Source of the DNA: Amphibacillus sp052055485
Lineage (GTDB): Bacteria; Bacillota; Bacilli; Bacillales; Amphibacillaceae
Assembly (NCBI RefSeq): GCF_052055485.1
Contig: NZ_CP197171.1
Location: 2,542,001-2,606,000 of the forward strand
Length of the DNA: 64,000 nucleotides
Reading direction: 5' to 3'
Of the stretch, positions 25,921 through 35,241 are shown piece after piece. Position numbers and translations under genes: made by a program. Every line of letters starts with the position of its first letter. Within the stretch, counting starts at the first letter, position 1. The notes under the pieces are model-generated. The model had not been told where the DNA came from. It did no database searches and saw nothing but the letters and a program-made list of their open reading frames with translations.

Positions 25921-26409
25921 ATGGAGTTTATTAAAGAAGAACGTACGTTACTAGATTTAACAGCTGAAGATTTAATGATTTCATCTGAGAAAGTAGCACA
26001 TGTTCAATTGAATAATCCATTGGAACATGCGCTGTTGATTTTAGTTAAATCCGGTTATTCAGCTGTACCTGTATTAGATTCAAAATATAGATTTAAGGGG
26101 ATAATCGGAAAAAATACGATTTTAAATGAAATTTTAGGAATAGAACGTTTTGAAATTGAAAACCTGTCTACAACAACTGTTGAACATGCTATGCTTACCG
26201 ACATACCTTGTTTAGAGAAATCAGCTGATTTCTCTGCTTGTTTAAAAGCATTAATAAATCATGCATTTGTTTGTATTGTTGATCAAGGACACTTTTTTGA
26301 TGGAATTGTAACAAGAAGATCAGTGTTAAAGCAGTTGAATCAATATTTTCACGTTAATAAAGATGCTCTAAATCGTTATAAATCTGAATTTGCTATAAAA
26401 GAAAAATGA
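25921..26409 (+). CDS. darB: c-di-AMP-binding CBS protein DarB/CbpB (YkuL)
   Basis: The 162-residue protein has two CBS motifs and the YkuL-type arrangement: LTAEDLMISSEKVAHVQL at the start, GYSAVPVLDSKYRFKGIIG in the first repeat, and HAFVCIVDQGHFFDGIVTRR in the second. In B. subtilis this protein (YkuL, DarB, CbpB) binds c-di-AMP and in its free form activates the (p)ppGpp synthetase Rel and pyruvate carboxylase. The ATG follows a GGGGAGTGGG site. A terminator follows 90 nt downstream. Confidence 0.88.
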   Translation: MEFIKEERTLLDLTAEDLMISSEKVAHVQLNNPLEHALLILVKSGYSAVPVLDSKYRFKGIIGKNTILNEILGIERFEIENLSTTTVEHAMLTDIPCLEKSADFSACLKALINHAFVCIVDQGHFFDGIVTRRSVLKQLNQYFHVNKDALNRYKSEFAIKEK

Positions 26410-26498
26410 GTATAATAAGGATTGTATTGGGTTAAATAAGTCAGGGTAAAACACTTGGCAGATGGTGAATACTCAATGATGATCCTATCATCACGGAA

Positions 26499-26528
26499 GG
26501 CAGGAGAGATAGAGTTCTCCTGTTTTTT
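26499..26528 (+). terminator. Terminator of darB
   Basis: CAGGAGA and TCTCCTG enclose a short loop and are followed by TTTTTT. A TGATGAT/ATCATCA hairpin lies just before it. Confidence 0.85.
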
Positions 26529-26529
26529 C

Positions 26530-27040
26530 ATGACAAGAAATTATGGTAAGAAAAGATACTAGGACAAAAGTAAAAGAATGATATTAAACATGAACACATG
26601 TAATATAGAGGAGAAGAGTCGCAGATGAGATATGTTCCGCTTTCCGTGGGACCGAGATTCAGGATAAGTAAGACACTTATTCTTGCATTACAACTACTTC
26701 ATAGCCTTTCTTAGTGCGGTTACTCGTTCCACCCTCATGTTTAATTAAAGTAACAGCGTTTGAGCTTTTCTTTTGCTTCATATTTGAGTAAAAGTTTATG
26801 ATGAGACAAATAATTGTAATGGAGTTTAACTGACTTGTTGAGCCGATACTAGAGTCCGATAAATTTTATTATGATCAAGCTTTAAAATTTTAAAAAAGGG
26901 TAATGAAACTGGAGGGGAAAATTAAATAGTAAGAATTAGTTTCCGCCTTAAGACGGATTTTGCAAAAATAACAATAAATCTAAGCCAAAGGGCTAGTAAT
27001 TTATTTCGGAACTCGATATATTAATAGTTATGAAAAAGAG
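26530..27040. other. Gap with decayed repeat fragments
   Basis: TTAAACATGAACA followed by a GAGAAG-GTCGCAG-TGAGATATG pattern (26583-26635) has a relative at about 44343-44400. CCGCTTTCCGTGGGACCGAG at 26638 resembles the palindromic-element ends. GCGGTTACTCGTTCCACC at 26718 is an inverted module of the copy A family. No gene is seen. Confidence 0.45.
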
Positions 27041-27061
27041 ATTTTGGGGAGGGGAGTAAAG

Positions 27062-28810
27062 ATGGAGACGTTTAAAAAATTAAAGCAATTTTATTGGCCT
27101 TATAAAAAATATTTTATTTTTTCATTGTTTTTTGTCTTAATTGTGACTGCAATTACGGTTGTGTATCCTATTATTTTACAAATTACAATTGACGAGGTCA
27201 TTTTAGAGGGAGATTATAGTTTAATTCCACTATTATCAATTGGATTTATCCTTATTATGATGATCAAAGGGCTTGCGAACTTTGGCCAACAGTACTTAGG
27301 TGATCGGTTTGGTATTCAATCTGTTTACCATTTGCGTGATACGTTATATAAGAAATTACAACGACTATCGTTTAGGTATTATGACAATGCGCGTACTGGT
27401 GATTTGATGTCACGATTAACAATGGATGTTGAAGGATTTAAATTTTTCCTCGCTGCTGGTTTAAAAGAGCTGATTCGTGTTATTTTTTTAATCGCGACAA
27501 GTTTAGCGGTGATGTTTTACTATTCAGTTCCACTTGCCTTACTTACTATGGCTGTTATGCCATTTCTAATCGTTGTTGTTAGGAAATTTGATCAACAAGT
27601 TCACCCTGCGTTTCGTCGCGTACGTAAATCATTAGGTAACTTAAATACGCGAATTCAGGAAAATGTGAGTGGGATGAATACAGTAAAGTCATTATCAAAA
27701 GAAGATTTTGAAATTGGACGTTTTACAACTGATAATGAACAATATCGAGAAGTTAATATAACAACATCTCATATCTGGGCTAAATTCTTTCCGTTTATGG
27801 AGTTAATCGGGAATATAGCGATGGTCTCATTGCTTATCTTTGGTGGCTGGCTCGTAATTAGTGGAGATTTGCACTTAGGTGAATTAGTGGCTTTCTTCAG
27901 CTTAGTTAATTACATTGTTGGTCCATTGATGAACTTAGGATTTATCGTCAACCAATTTTCACAAGCGAAAGCTTCTGGTGAACGTTTGTTGGATATTTTA
28001 GAAGCTGAAGAGGATATTGTTGATAATGATGATGCACTTGCAGTAGATCATATTGACGGGCATGTCAGATTTAATCATGTAACATTAAAGTATACTAAAG
28101 ATGATGATCCGGCACTTAAAGAGGTTAGTTTTGAGGTGCCAACAGGTCATGTCGTTGGATTAATCGGAGCAACGGGTGCAGGAAAGTCAAGTATTACGCA
28201 ATTGATGACGCGTTTTTATGAGCCGGCAGATGGTGAAGTGTATATTGACGGTAGATTGACGACAGATTATAATTTGAAATTTCTTCGTAGACAGATTGGT
28301 TTTGTTCTTCAAGAAGCCTTTTTATTTTCAACGACGATCAAAGAAAATATAGCCTTTGGTAATCCCGAAGCAACAATGGAGGACATTGTTGGGGCAGCTA
28401 AACGAGCACAAGCACATGACTTTATTATGGAGATGCCCAAGGGATATGACACGATGTTAGGTGATCGAGGAATGGGATTATCTGGTGGTCAAAGACAACG
28501 AATTTCGATTGCGCGTGCACTATTAATTGATCCAAGTATTCTTGTTCTTGATGATGCAACATCTGCGGTAGATATGGAAACAGAATTTAAGATTCAGTTG
28601 GCATTAAAAGAAGTCATGAAAGATAGAACGACATTTATTATCGCACATCGTATTTCATCATTAAAACATGCTGATGAGATTCTTGTTTTGGATGAAGGAG
28701 TTATTGTTGAAAGAGGAACACATGAGGAATTGTTGAAGAATGGTGGCCCTTATCAACGCATTTATGATATTCAATATCAAGACAAAGAAGCGATCACAGG
28801 AGCAATTTAA
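27062..28810 (+). CDS. Heterodimeric ABC exporter, subunit 1 (degenerate Walker B)
   Basis: The 582-residue half-transporter has six membrane helices (about 1-320) and one ATPase domain. Walker A is GATGAGKSS, the signature is LSGGQRQR, and the H-loop is IIAHR. Walker B reads ILVLDDATSAVD, with Asp in place of the catalytic Glu. That makes it the partner with a degenerate catalytic Glu, as in BmrC-type subunits. With the next gene it should form a heterodimer exporting drugs or lipids; the substrate is unknown. The ATG (METFKKLKQFYW) follows GGGGAGGGGAG, and an upstream TTG is ignored. Confidence 0.92.
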   Translation: METFKKLKQFYWPYKKYFIFSLFFVLIVTAITVVYPIILQITIDEVILEGDYSLIPLLSIGFILIMMIKGLANFGQQYLGDRFGIQSVYHLRDTLYKKLQRLSFRYYDNARTGDLMSRLTMDVEGFKFFLAAGLKELIRVIFLIATSLAVMFYYSVPLALLTMAVMPFLIVVVRKFDQQVHPAFRRVRKSLGNLNTRIQENVSGMNTVKSLSKEDFEIGRFTTDNEQYREVNITTSHIWAKFFPFMELIGNIAMVSLLIFGGWLVISGDLHLGELVAFFSLVNYIVGPLMNLGFIVNQFSQAKASGERLLDILEAEEDIVDNDDALAVDHIDGHVRFNHVTLKYTKDDDPALKEVSFEVPTGHVVGLIGATGAGKSSITQLMTRFYEPADGEVYIDGRLTTDYNLKFLRRQIGFVLQEAFLFSTTIKENIAFGNPEATMEDIVGAAKRAQAHDFIMEMPKGYDTMLGDRGMGLSGGQRQRISIARALLIDPSILVLDDATSAVDMETEFKIQLALKEVMKDRTTFIIAHRISSLKHADEILVLDEGVIVERGTHEELLKNGGPYQRIYDIQYQDKEAITGAI

Positions 28811-28833
28811 AGATTGAGAAAGGAGTGAGTTAT

Positions 28834-30663
28834 TTGAGTCAACAAGAAGCTAGTCAGAAAAAAAATCCCTATGTTAATCGTTTTTACTATCCACAAGATG
28901 AAGCGATAGAGAAACCGTTTAACTGGAAGCAATTGTTGCGTATTCTAAACTATGTTAAACCTTATGCGAAAACATTATTACCAGCTGCTTTTGCTGCGGT
29001 ATTTGTCAATATGCTTGTGCGATTAATTGTCCCAATTATTATTGGACAATATGTTATCGATCGTGCCATCGCCAATCAAGATGTTCGGCTGCTATTTTAT
29101 TTAATTGTATTGGTTATCGGTCTTTATATAGCTAATTATATCGCCAACCATTTTCGGATTAAAATCGTTAATGTCTTGGGTCAAAGAACCATTTATGATT
29201 TAAGAAAGCAGCTTTTTACCCATGTTCAGTACTTATCCCACGATTTCTTTGACAGACGTTCAGCAGGCTCAATTCTTGTCCGTATTTTAAACGATGTAAA
29301 CTCTTTACAAGAATTGTTCACAAATGGGATTATTAACTTATTAATGGATGTTTTTATGCTGATTGGAATTATTGTCATTCTAATATCATTAAGTCCACAG
29401 CTCGCTTTGGCAGTTCTGATTATTCTACCGATCATGTTCTATATTTCAACAAAATTACGTCGAAATATTAGGAGAGCTTGGCAAAATGTTCGGTTACAAA
29501 AGTCTAAATTAAATTCTCACCTAAATGAAAGTCTTCAAGGGATTCGCATTACCCAATCATTCTCACAAGAGGTTGAAAATGCTGAGTATTTTAATGGTGT
29601 AAATGAAGATAATTTCGAAGCTGAACGAGTAGCGATGCAAAAAAGTGCTTACTTTGGACCTTTCGTTGAAATGAGTAATGCGATTGGTACGGTTATACTC
29701 ATTTCTTATGGCTCTTCATTAATTATTAGTGGAGCGATTGGGATCGGGACATTTGTATCTTTTGCTTTTTACTTAGGTATGTTTTGGGAACCCATCTCCC
29801 GTTTAGGGCAAATTTATAATCAATTACTCGTAGCTATGGCATCATCAGAGCGTATTTTTGAATTTCTTGATGAACGTCCTTCTGTTAAAGAGAAGAAAAA
29901 TGCTAAAGTCCTTGATGATATGAAAGGTCAAATTATCTTTGATAAAGTAGAATTTTCATACGAGGAGGATAGAGTTGCTTTACATGAAATTTCTATCGAA
30001 ATTGAGGCAGGGCAAACTGTTGCTTTAGTTGGTCATACAGGATCAGGGAAGTCAACGATAGCAAATTTAATCAGCCGATTTTATGATCCAACTAAAGGTG
30101 CTGTTCGTGTTGATGGTCATGATTTAAGAGATGTAACCTTGGACAGTCTGAGACATAATATCAGTGTTGTTTTACAAGATACTTTCATCTTTTCAGGTAC
30201 AATTATGGAAAATATTCGCTTTGGTCGGCCAGAAGCCACTGATGATGAAGTGATTGCATCTGCTAAAGTTGTTGGTGCTCATGAGTTTATTATGCGATTG
30301 GCTAATGGATATGAAACAGAAGTAGAAGAAAGAGGGAGTATTCTTTCTGCTGGCGAAAGACAGTTGTTATCTTTTGCACGGGCCTTACTCGCCGATCCTA
30401 AAATATTAATTTTAGATGAAGCAACCGCAAGCATTGATACAGAAACTGAGATGAAAATCCAAGAGGCACTTCGTAAACTATTAAAAGGTCGAACGGCGAT
30501 TATGATCGCACACCGGCTTTCAACTATTCGAGAGGCAGACAATATTATTGTTTTAGAGCATGGTCGTCTGTTAGAGCAAGGAAGTCACCAAGAATTAGTA
30601 GCTGAAAAGGGAGAATATTACGACCTTGTTAGATCACAGTTCGAAATGCTTGAAGAATTATAA
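28834..30663 (+). CDS. Heterodimeric ABC exporter, subunit 2 (canonical Walker B)
   Basis: The 609-residue half-transporter has an N-terminal extension, six membrane helices and one ATPase domain. Walker A is GHTGSGKST, Walker B ILILDEATASID with the catalytic Glu, and the H-loop MIAHR. The signature is LSAGERQ, a variant of LSGGQ. The pair thus makes one canonical and one degenerate ATP site, as in BmrCD and TM287/288. TTG at 28834 is 8 nt from AAAGGAG; a GTG three codons upstream is too close to it. It follows subunit 1 by 23 nt and is closed by a terminator. Confidence 0.92.
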   Translation: MSQQEASQKKNPYVNRFYYPQDEAIEKPFNWKQLLRILNYVKPYAKTLLPAAFAAVFVNMLVRLIVPIIIGQYVIDRAIANQDVRLLFYLIVLVIGLYIANYIANHFRIKIVNVLGQRTIYDLRKQLFTHVQYLSHDFFDRRSAGSILVRILNDVNSLQELFTNGIINLLMDVFMLIGIIVILISLSPQLALAVLIILPIMFYISTKLRRNIRRAWQNVRLQKSKLNSHLNESLQGIRITQSFSQEVENAEYFNGVNEDNFEAERVAMQKSAYFGPFVEMSNAIGTVILISYGSSLIISGAIGIGTFVSFAFYLGMFWEPISRLGQIYNQLLVAMASSERIFEFLDERPSVKEKKNAKVLDDMKGQIIFDKVEFSYEEDRVALHEISIEIEAGQTVALVGHTGSGKSTIANLISRFYDPTKGAVRVDGHDLRDVTLDSLRHNISVVLQDTFIFSGTIMENIRFGRPEATDDEVIASAKVVGAHEFIMRLANGYETEVEERGSILSAGERQLLSFARALLADPKILILDEATASIDTETEMKIQEALRKLLKGRTAIMIAHRLSTIREADNIIVLEHGRLLEQGSHQELVAEKGEYYDLVRSQFEMLEEL

Positions 30664-30670
30664 GCTCAAA

Positions 30671-30707
30671 GTGGTTAAAATGGTTATTCATTTTAACCGC
30701 TTTTTTA
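30671..30707 (+). terminator. Terminator of the ABC exporter operon
   Basis: GTGGTTAAAATG and CATTTTAACCGC form a 12-bp stem with G-T wobble, followed by TTTTTT. Confidence 0.9.
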
Positions 30708-30843
30708 GTGCCAGCTTAGCTATAAAAATTTGTCAAACAAGGTCGATTGACTAACTTCAGTAAGTCTAAGTTGTCAAAAGACTGGATTTAATTTAATATT
30801 GAAATAGAATAAATTGAATTTTCCGTTTGGTGGGAGGAAGCAT

Positions 30844-31515
30844 ATGAAAAGAGAGTATGCCGTTATTGGATTAGGACAATTTGGAGGAAGTGTCTGTCGT
30901 GAATTAAGTGAGGAAGGAATGGATGTGCTAGCGATTGATTTGTTAGAAAGCAAAGTTAGTGAATTCAGAAATATTGCCTCCCATGCAGTTATTGCAGATT
31001 CAACAGATGAAAAAGTATTAAAGGAATTAGGGATTCGAAATATTGATCATGTAATTGTTGCGATTGGTGAAGATATTCAAGCAAGTATTTTAACGACCTT
31101 GATTTTGAAAGAATTTGGGATTAAAAAAGTTACGGCAAAAGCACAGAATAATTATCATGAAAAGGTCCTCGTTAAAATTGGTGCTGATCAGGTGATTCAT
31201 CCTGAGCGTGATATGGGGCGGAAAATTGCGCGTAGTATCATTTCTAATAATTTTCTTGATCATTTAGAGTTGTCCGATGATCATAGTATTATTGAAATTC
31301 AAGCAAGTAACAAGATGATTGGCCGAACATTAGTGGATTTAGATATTCGAGTCAATTACGGTTGTAACGTTGTAGCGATTAAATCAAATGCAACAAATGA
31401 AATGAATATCTCTCCATTAGCAACGGACGAAATTGAGTCGGGAGATATACTTATAATCATTGGAGCAGATAAGGATATTTCAAGGTTAGAAAAGAAATTA
31501 GTCATTGATGATTAA
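30844..31515 (+). CDS. ktrC: Potassium channel regulatory subunit KtrC (RCK domain)
   Basis: This is the cytoplasmic gating ring of a Ktr potassium uptake system. The N-terminal RCK_N Rossmann motif is VIGLGQFGGSVCREL with Asp at the end of beta-2 (AIDLLESKV), and an RCK_C domain follows from about residue 135. Ktr RCK_C domains bind c-di-AMP in Bacillus. The ATG (MKREYAVIGLG) follows GGTGGGAGG. I choose KtrC over KtrA because in B. subtilis ktrC (ykqB) lies beside rnjA, as here once the insertion sequence is ignored. The membrane partner is not in this window. 223 residues. Confidence 0.85.
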   Translation: MKREYAVIGLGQFGGSVCRELSEEGMDVLAIDLLESKVSEFRNIASHAVIADSTDEKVLKELGIRNIDHVIVAIGEDIQASILTTLILKEFGIKKVTAKAQNNYHEKVLVKIGADQVIHPERDMGRKIARSIISNNFLDHLELSDDHSIIEIQASNKMIGRTLVDLDIRVNYGCNVVAIKSNATNEMNISPLATDEIESGDILIIIGADKDISRLEKKLVIDD

Positions 31516-31650
31516 AAAACGACTTAAAATTACAAAAAAGAGGCTGGGACAAAACTCAGCTAAAATGAGAAAAGGGAATTCAGTAAATGCTGGATTCCCT
31601 TTTCTTATAGTTAAGATATAAATAGGTTCATCATGCTTTAATTAATTTAG

Positions 31651-31799
31651 AAGTTCTCCACTCTGGGTGGACGCTTTCCGCGGGATCGGCCTCAGCTAGC
31701 TAATAAAAACTTTACAAGTTTTTATTAGCGGATCTTCGGACACGATCATTCCCGCAGGAGTCGCCACCCGCCGTTTCGAACACTTGATGGGCGTTCTCT
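31651..31799. repeat. Imperfect palindromic element inside the insertion sequence
   Basis: The ends read GGGTGGACGCTTTCCGCGGG and, inverted, CCCGCAGGAGTCGCCACCC. The centre is an exact 13-bp hairpin, CTAATAAAAACTT/AAGTTTTTATTAG (31700-31728). GC content is far above that of its surroundings. Similar debris occurs at 19577, 20083 and 26638. This type of GC-rich intergenic palindrome is common in Bacillaceae genomes. Confidence 0.7.
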
Positions 31800-31901
31800 A
31801 AAAGTATCATAAATTGATTATTTTAATAAAAAATAGTAAACAAAAAGAGCTCCTTTTGGTAAAATTAAAGTATCGACACAATAATCTACGAAGGTGCTCT
31901 T

Positions 31902-32992
31902 ATGTTTAAACATTATACCATAGATCAAGTGATTTTGCCTTTAGATTTAGAAATTAAATGACAAGAAAATGATATTGCCTTTGCAGTCAATGATTTAGTT
32001 GAAAGTATCCCAAATGAAGCCTTAGAAGTATTTGTGCGTAAAACAGCATGTCCAGCCTATCATCCACGTCTGATGATGAAAATCATTTTGTGTGCGTACA
32101 CACAATCGGTCTTTTCCGGATAGCTATTCGAAAACAGATCATGATGCCACGTTTATGCGGATGAAAGATGACTACATGCAAAACGGCCAATTAAAAGCAG
32201 GGTATAATCTACAAATCGCAACAGAAGGCCAGTACGCTCTAACTTATGATCTCTTTCCAAATCCAACAGATACGCGAACGTTCATCCCGTTTCTTGATAC
32301 GATTGAAAAAGACTACTTTTCATGACCAAAGTATATTGTAGCCGATGCTGGTTATGGAAGTGAACAAAATTATGATGATGTATAAAATCAACGAGAGCGC
32401 ATCCCGCTTATAACATACAATCAATACCAGAAAGAAAAGAAAAGGAAATTTAAAGAAGATCCTTTTAATACTGCAAATTGGAACTATCATTCTGACACGC
32501 ACTCTTTTGTTTGTCCAAATGACAAGCGATTAAATTATCTTTATGAATCAACCCGAACCGATCGATATGGTTTTAAACGGCAGTTTAAAGTGTATGAATG
32601 TGAAGATTGCACAGGATGTCCTTTCAGAGATTTGTGTACAAAAGCGAAAGCAGGGACCAACCGCAGACTATATCATAATGAAAAATGGGAAAGTCAAAAA
32701 GAATATGTGAAAGAAAAACTTTCAGATGAGAAAACAGGCAAGATCTATCGTAAACGTAAAATAGATGTTGAGCCATTCTTTGGATCCTTGAAAGCTAATT
32801 TGGGTTTCACTCGTTTATCTGTACGGGGAGAATCCAAGGCACATAATGAATTAGGATTTGCATTATTGGCAGTGAATTTAAGAAAATTCACTGCCAATAA
32901 CCTTGAGAACCTTAGGTTCTCAAACAATCACATAAATAAAAAACAGTTCTGTTTACAAAAAATCCATAAACAGAACTGTTTTTTATTTCTTT
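31902..32992 (+). pseudogene. IS1182-type transposase, internally deleted and frame-broken
   Basis: The N-terminal piece starts MFKHYTIDQVILPLDLEIK and stops at a TGA at 31959; the frame then continues through NDIAFAVNDLVESIPNEA. At about 32105 it jumps straight to a region reading DATFMRMKDDYMQNGQLKAGY, so a central part of perhaps 150 or more codons is missing. More in-frame stops follow (after DTIEKDYFS and YGSEQNYDDV). The C-terminal part with YECEDCTGCPFRDLCT and VEPFFGSLKANLGFTR is intact. It cannot make an active transposase. Confidence 0.88.
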
Positions 32993-33021
32993 GAGACTAG
33001 TTTTGTCCCAGCCTCTTTTAA

Positions 33022-34689
33022 TTATACTTCCATAATAATAGGTAAGACCATTGGTCGACGCTTTGTTTTTTCAAATAAAAATGGCGCAATTGTATCTGTA
33101 ATTTCATTCTTAATTTCTGACCATTGAGTTGTCTTACGTTCCATTACTTTATTAATGTGTTTAGACACTAGTTTCTGTGCTTCATTGATTAGATCTTCTG
33201 ATTCGCGCATATAAACGAATCCTCGAGAAATAATGTCTGGACCGGAGGCGATTTTAAATTCTTTCATGTTAATACTGACGACAACAATGACAAGTCCCTC
33301 CTCGGAGAGGATCCGACGATCACGTAAAACAATGTTACCAATATCACCAATTCCACTACCATCTACATAAATCGTCCCGGCTGGAATTTTGCCAGCTACT
33401 TGTGCTTCATCTTTACTTAAGGCGAGTACATCACCATTATCCATAATAAAACTATGACTAGGATCAATATCACAAGCTTCTGCAAGTTTTGTGTGTTCTC
33501 TTAACATACGATATTCTCCATGGATCGGCATGAAGAATTTCGGACGTAATAAACGGAGCATTAATTTTTGCTCTTCTTGGCTACCATGACCAGAAGTGTG
33601 AATATTATTAAGAGGGCCGTGAATCACTTCTGCGCCAGCACGAGATAGCATGTCAATCATTCGACTCACGCTTACCGTGTTACCTGGTATAGGTGATGAT
33701 GAAAAGACAACCGTATCATCAGGTATAATTTGAATTTGTCTGTGAGTTCCATTAGCTATTCTTGATAGAGCAGCCATTGGCTCTCCTTGAGAGCCCGTAC
33801 AAAGAATCGTCACTTCATTAGCCGGTAAACGATTTATTTGGTGTGCATCAACAAATGTATCGTCAGGAGCAGTAATATAACCTAGCTCCCGGCCAATTGC
33901 AATGGCTCCTTCCATACTGCGACCAAAAACAGCTATTTTACGATTGTGTTTAACAGCACTTTCTACCATTTGCTGTAACCTATGAATATTGGAAGCAAAA
34001 GTGGCAAAAATTAATCGACCATTCACTCGACTATAAATTTCATCAATGTTTTCACCAACCACACGTTCAGACATTGTAAAACCAGGTACTTCACTATTCG
34101 TACTATCCGAAAGTAAACAGAGTACCCCTTCATTACCAATTTCGGACATTTTTGCTAAATTGGCTGGTTCTCCAACTGGAGTAAAGTCAAATTTAAAGTC
34201 GCCCGTATGAACGATATTTCCAGGAGGTGTTTTAATAACGACACCGTATGAATCAGGAATGCTATGTGTTGTTCTAAAAAACGTAACCGATGTTTTTCTA
34301 AATTTAATAACATCGTCTTCATGATAAGAGTGTAGTTTAGCAGTTCGCAATAAACCGTGCTCTTCCAACTTATTTTTAATTAAACCAAGCGCTAACTTAC
34401 CAGCGTAAATAGGAACGTTTATTTCACGTAATAAATATGGGATCCCACCAATATGATCCTCATGACCATGGGTAATAAATAATCCTTTAATTTTATCTTG
34501 ATTTTGGACAAGGTAAGTGTAATCGGGAATAACATAATCGATTCCCAAAAGTTCGTCTTCCGGGAACTTAATACCGGCATCAATTAAAATAATTTCATCT
34601 TGGAATTGAATGCCATAGGTATTCTTACCGATTTCACCTAACCCTCCAATAGCAAATACTGCGGTTTGATCATTTTTAACAAATTTCAT
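33022..34689 (-). CDS. rnjA: Ribonuclease J1
   Basis: RNase J1 is a 5'-3' exonuclease and endonuclease central to mRNA turnover and 16S rRNA maturation in Bacillus. The metallo-beta-lactamase motif HGHEDHIGGIPYL is near residue 75, HTGDFKFD near 162, the beta-CASP region follows, and a late GHGSQEEQKLML carries a further conserved histidine. Length is 555 residues, as in B. subtilis. It starts 3 nt after the rpoY stop and is co-transcribed with it. The stop codon lies next to the insertion sequence end. Confidence 0.96.
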   Translation of the reverse strand: MKFVKNDQTAVFAIGGLGEIGKNTYGIQFQDEIILIDAGIKFPEDELLGIDYVIPDYTYLVQNQDKIKGLFITHGHEDHIGGIPYLLREINVPIYAGKLALGLIKNKLEEHGLLRTAKLHSYHEDDVIKFRKTSVTFFRTTHSIPDSYGVVIKTPPGNIVHTGDFKFDFTPVGEPANLAKMSEIGNEGVLCLLSDSTNSEVPGFTMSERVVGENIDEIYSRVNGRLIFATFASNIHRLQQMVESAVKHNRKIAVFGRSMEGAIAIGRELGYITAPDDTFVDAHQINRLPANEVTILCTGSQGEPMAALSRIANGTHRQIQIIPDDTVVFSSSPIPGNTVSVSRMIDMLSRAGAEVIHGPLNNIHTSGHGSQEEQKLMLRLLRPKFFMPIHGEYRMLREHTKLAEACDIDPSHSFIMDNGDVLALSKDEAQVAGKIPAGTIYVDGSGIGDIGNIVLRDRRILSEEGLVIVVVSINMKEFKIASGPDIISRGFVYMRESEDLINEAQKLVSKHINKVMERKTTQWSEIKNEITDTIAPFLFEKTKRRPMVLPIIMEV

Positions 34690-34692
34690 TTT

Positions 34693-34902
34693 CTAGTTAT
34701 TCTCCACAATAAAATCTTCGGATTGTTTTTCATAGGCAAGATGTTCATCATCTAATGGTTGGATATATTCAATATTAATTTGGCGGTCTTTTAGTGCTTG
34801 CCTAACTTGTCGTTCATTTTCAGCTTGGTAGTATAGTGTTTGTGTGTTTTCTCTAACGGGTACTTCATTTTCTTGTTCTTGATAAAGTATTTTAAAAATC
34901 AT
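34693..34902 (-). CDS. rpoY: RNA polymerase epsilon subunit
   Basis: The 69-residue acidic protein begins MIFKILYQEQENEVPVREN and matches the YkzG/RpoY (DUF1447) family. RpoY binds the RNA polymerase core near the secondary channel. It always precedes rnjA in Firmicutes, as here. GGAGAG precedes the ATG. A possible small upstream frame ends in a TGA that overlaps this ATG. Confidence 0.94.
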   Translation of the reverse strand: MIFKILYQEQENEVPVRENTQTLYYQAENERQVRQALKDRQINIEYIQPLDDEHLAYEKQSEDFIVENN

Positions 34903-35062
34903 TCAATCTCTCCTTCAATTCTTTCTTTTTTTACATAGCAAATAGATTCCTTTGATGCACTAGCTGGAATAACGCTGGTTGGTATTAAGCATTCGTGACA
35001 CGATCCTGTTTTAACAATTTTTTCAACTTTTTTCGAAGCTTTTCTTTTAGCCGTCTTAACAT
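34899..35062 (-). other. Candidate small ORF upstream of rpoY, readable only with a -1 frameshift
   Basis: An ATG at 35062 begins MLRRLKEKLRKK and in its own frame stops after 25 codons. The codons CGA AAA AAG contain the classic slippery heptamer A AAA AAG. A -1 shift there continues with VEKIVKTGSCHECLIPTSV and ends, after 54 codons in all, at a TGA overlapping the rpoY ATG (ATGA). The -1 frame upstream of the shift also looks protein-like (HVKTAKRKASKK), with TTA where a TTG start would fit. So a mutated start or a decayed gene are alternatives. No family is recognised. Confidence 0.3.
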
Positions 35063-35241
35063 GGTTTAAACAGCCCCTTTCAAAAAGCTAATATCATCCG
35101 ATCCGATCCTCTTATTTATAGTATAGTATGAATTGGCAAGTTTGGAAACAGAAACATTTAAAATTCCTTAAGCTCTACATGTTAAATTATATTTTTCACC
35201 TAATAGAACAAAGATATACATGGACTTAGTGTTTAAAACAG
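35063..35241. other. Intergenic stretch between def and the rpoY leader
   Basis: It should hold the rpoY-rnjA promoter on the minus strand. I could not place a convincing -35/-10 pair. In B. subtilis the hydrolase gene ykrA lies here; it is absent. Confidence 0.4.

Larger units (their letters stand above)
31539..33017. mobile_element. Decayed IS1182-type insertion sequence
   Basis: Terminal inverted repeats GAGGCTGGGACAAAACT (about 31540) and AGTTTTGTCCCAGCCTC (ending about 33015) enclose a broken transposase gene. Directly inside the left end is an AAAAGGGAAT...ATTCCCTTTT hairpin, possibly used as the ktrC terminator; the right end adjoins the rnjA stop. An imperfect palindromic element sits between the left end and the transposase. 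It separates ktrC from rnjA, where B. subtilis has adeC. Confidence 0.8.
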
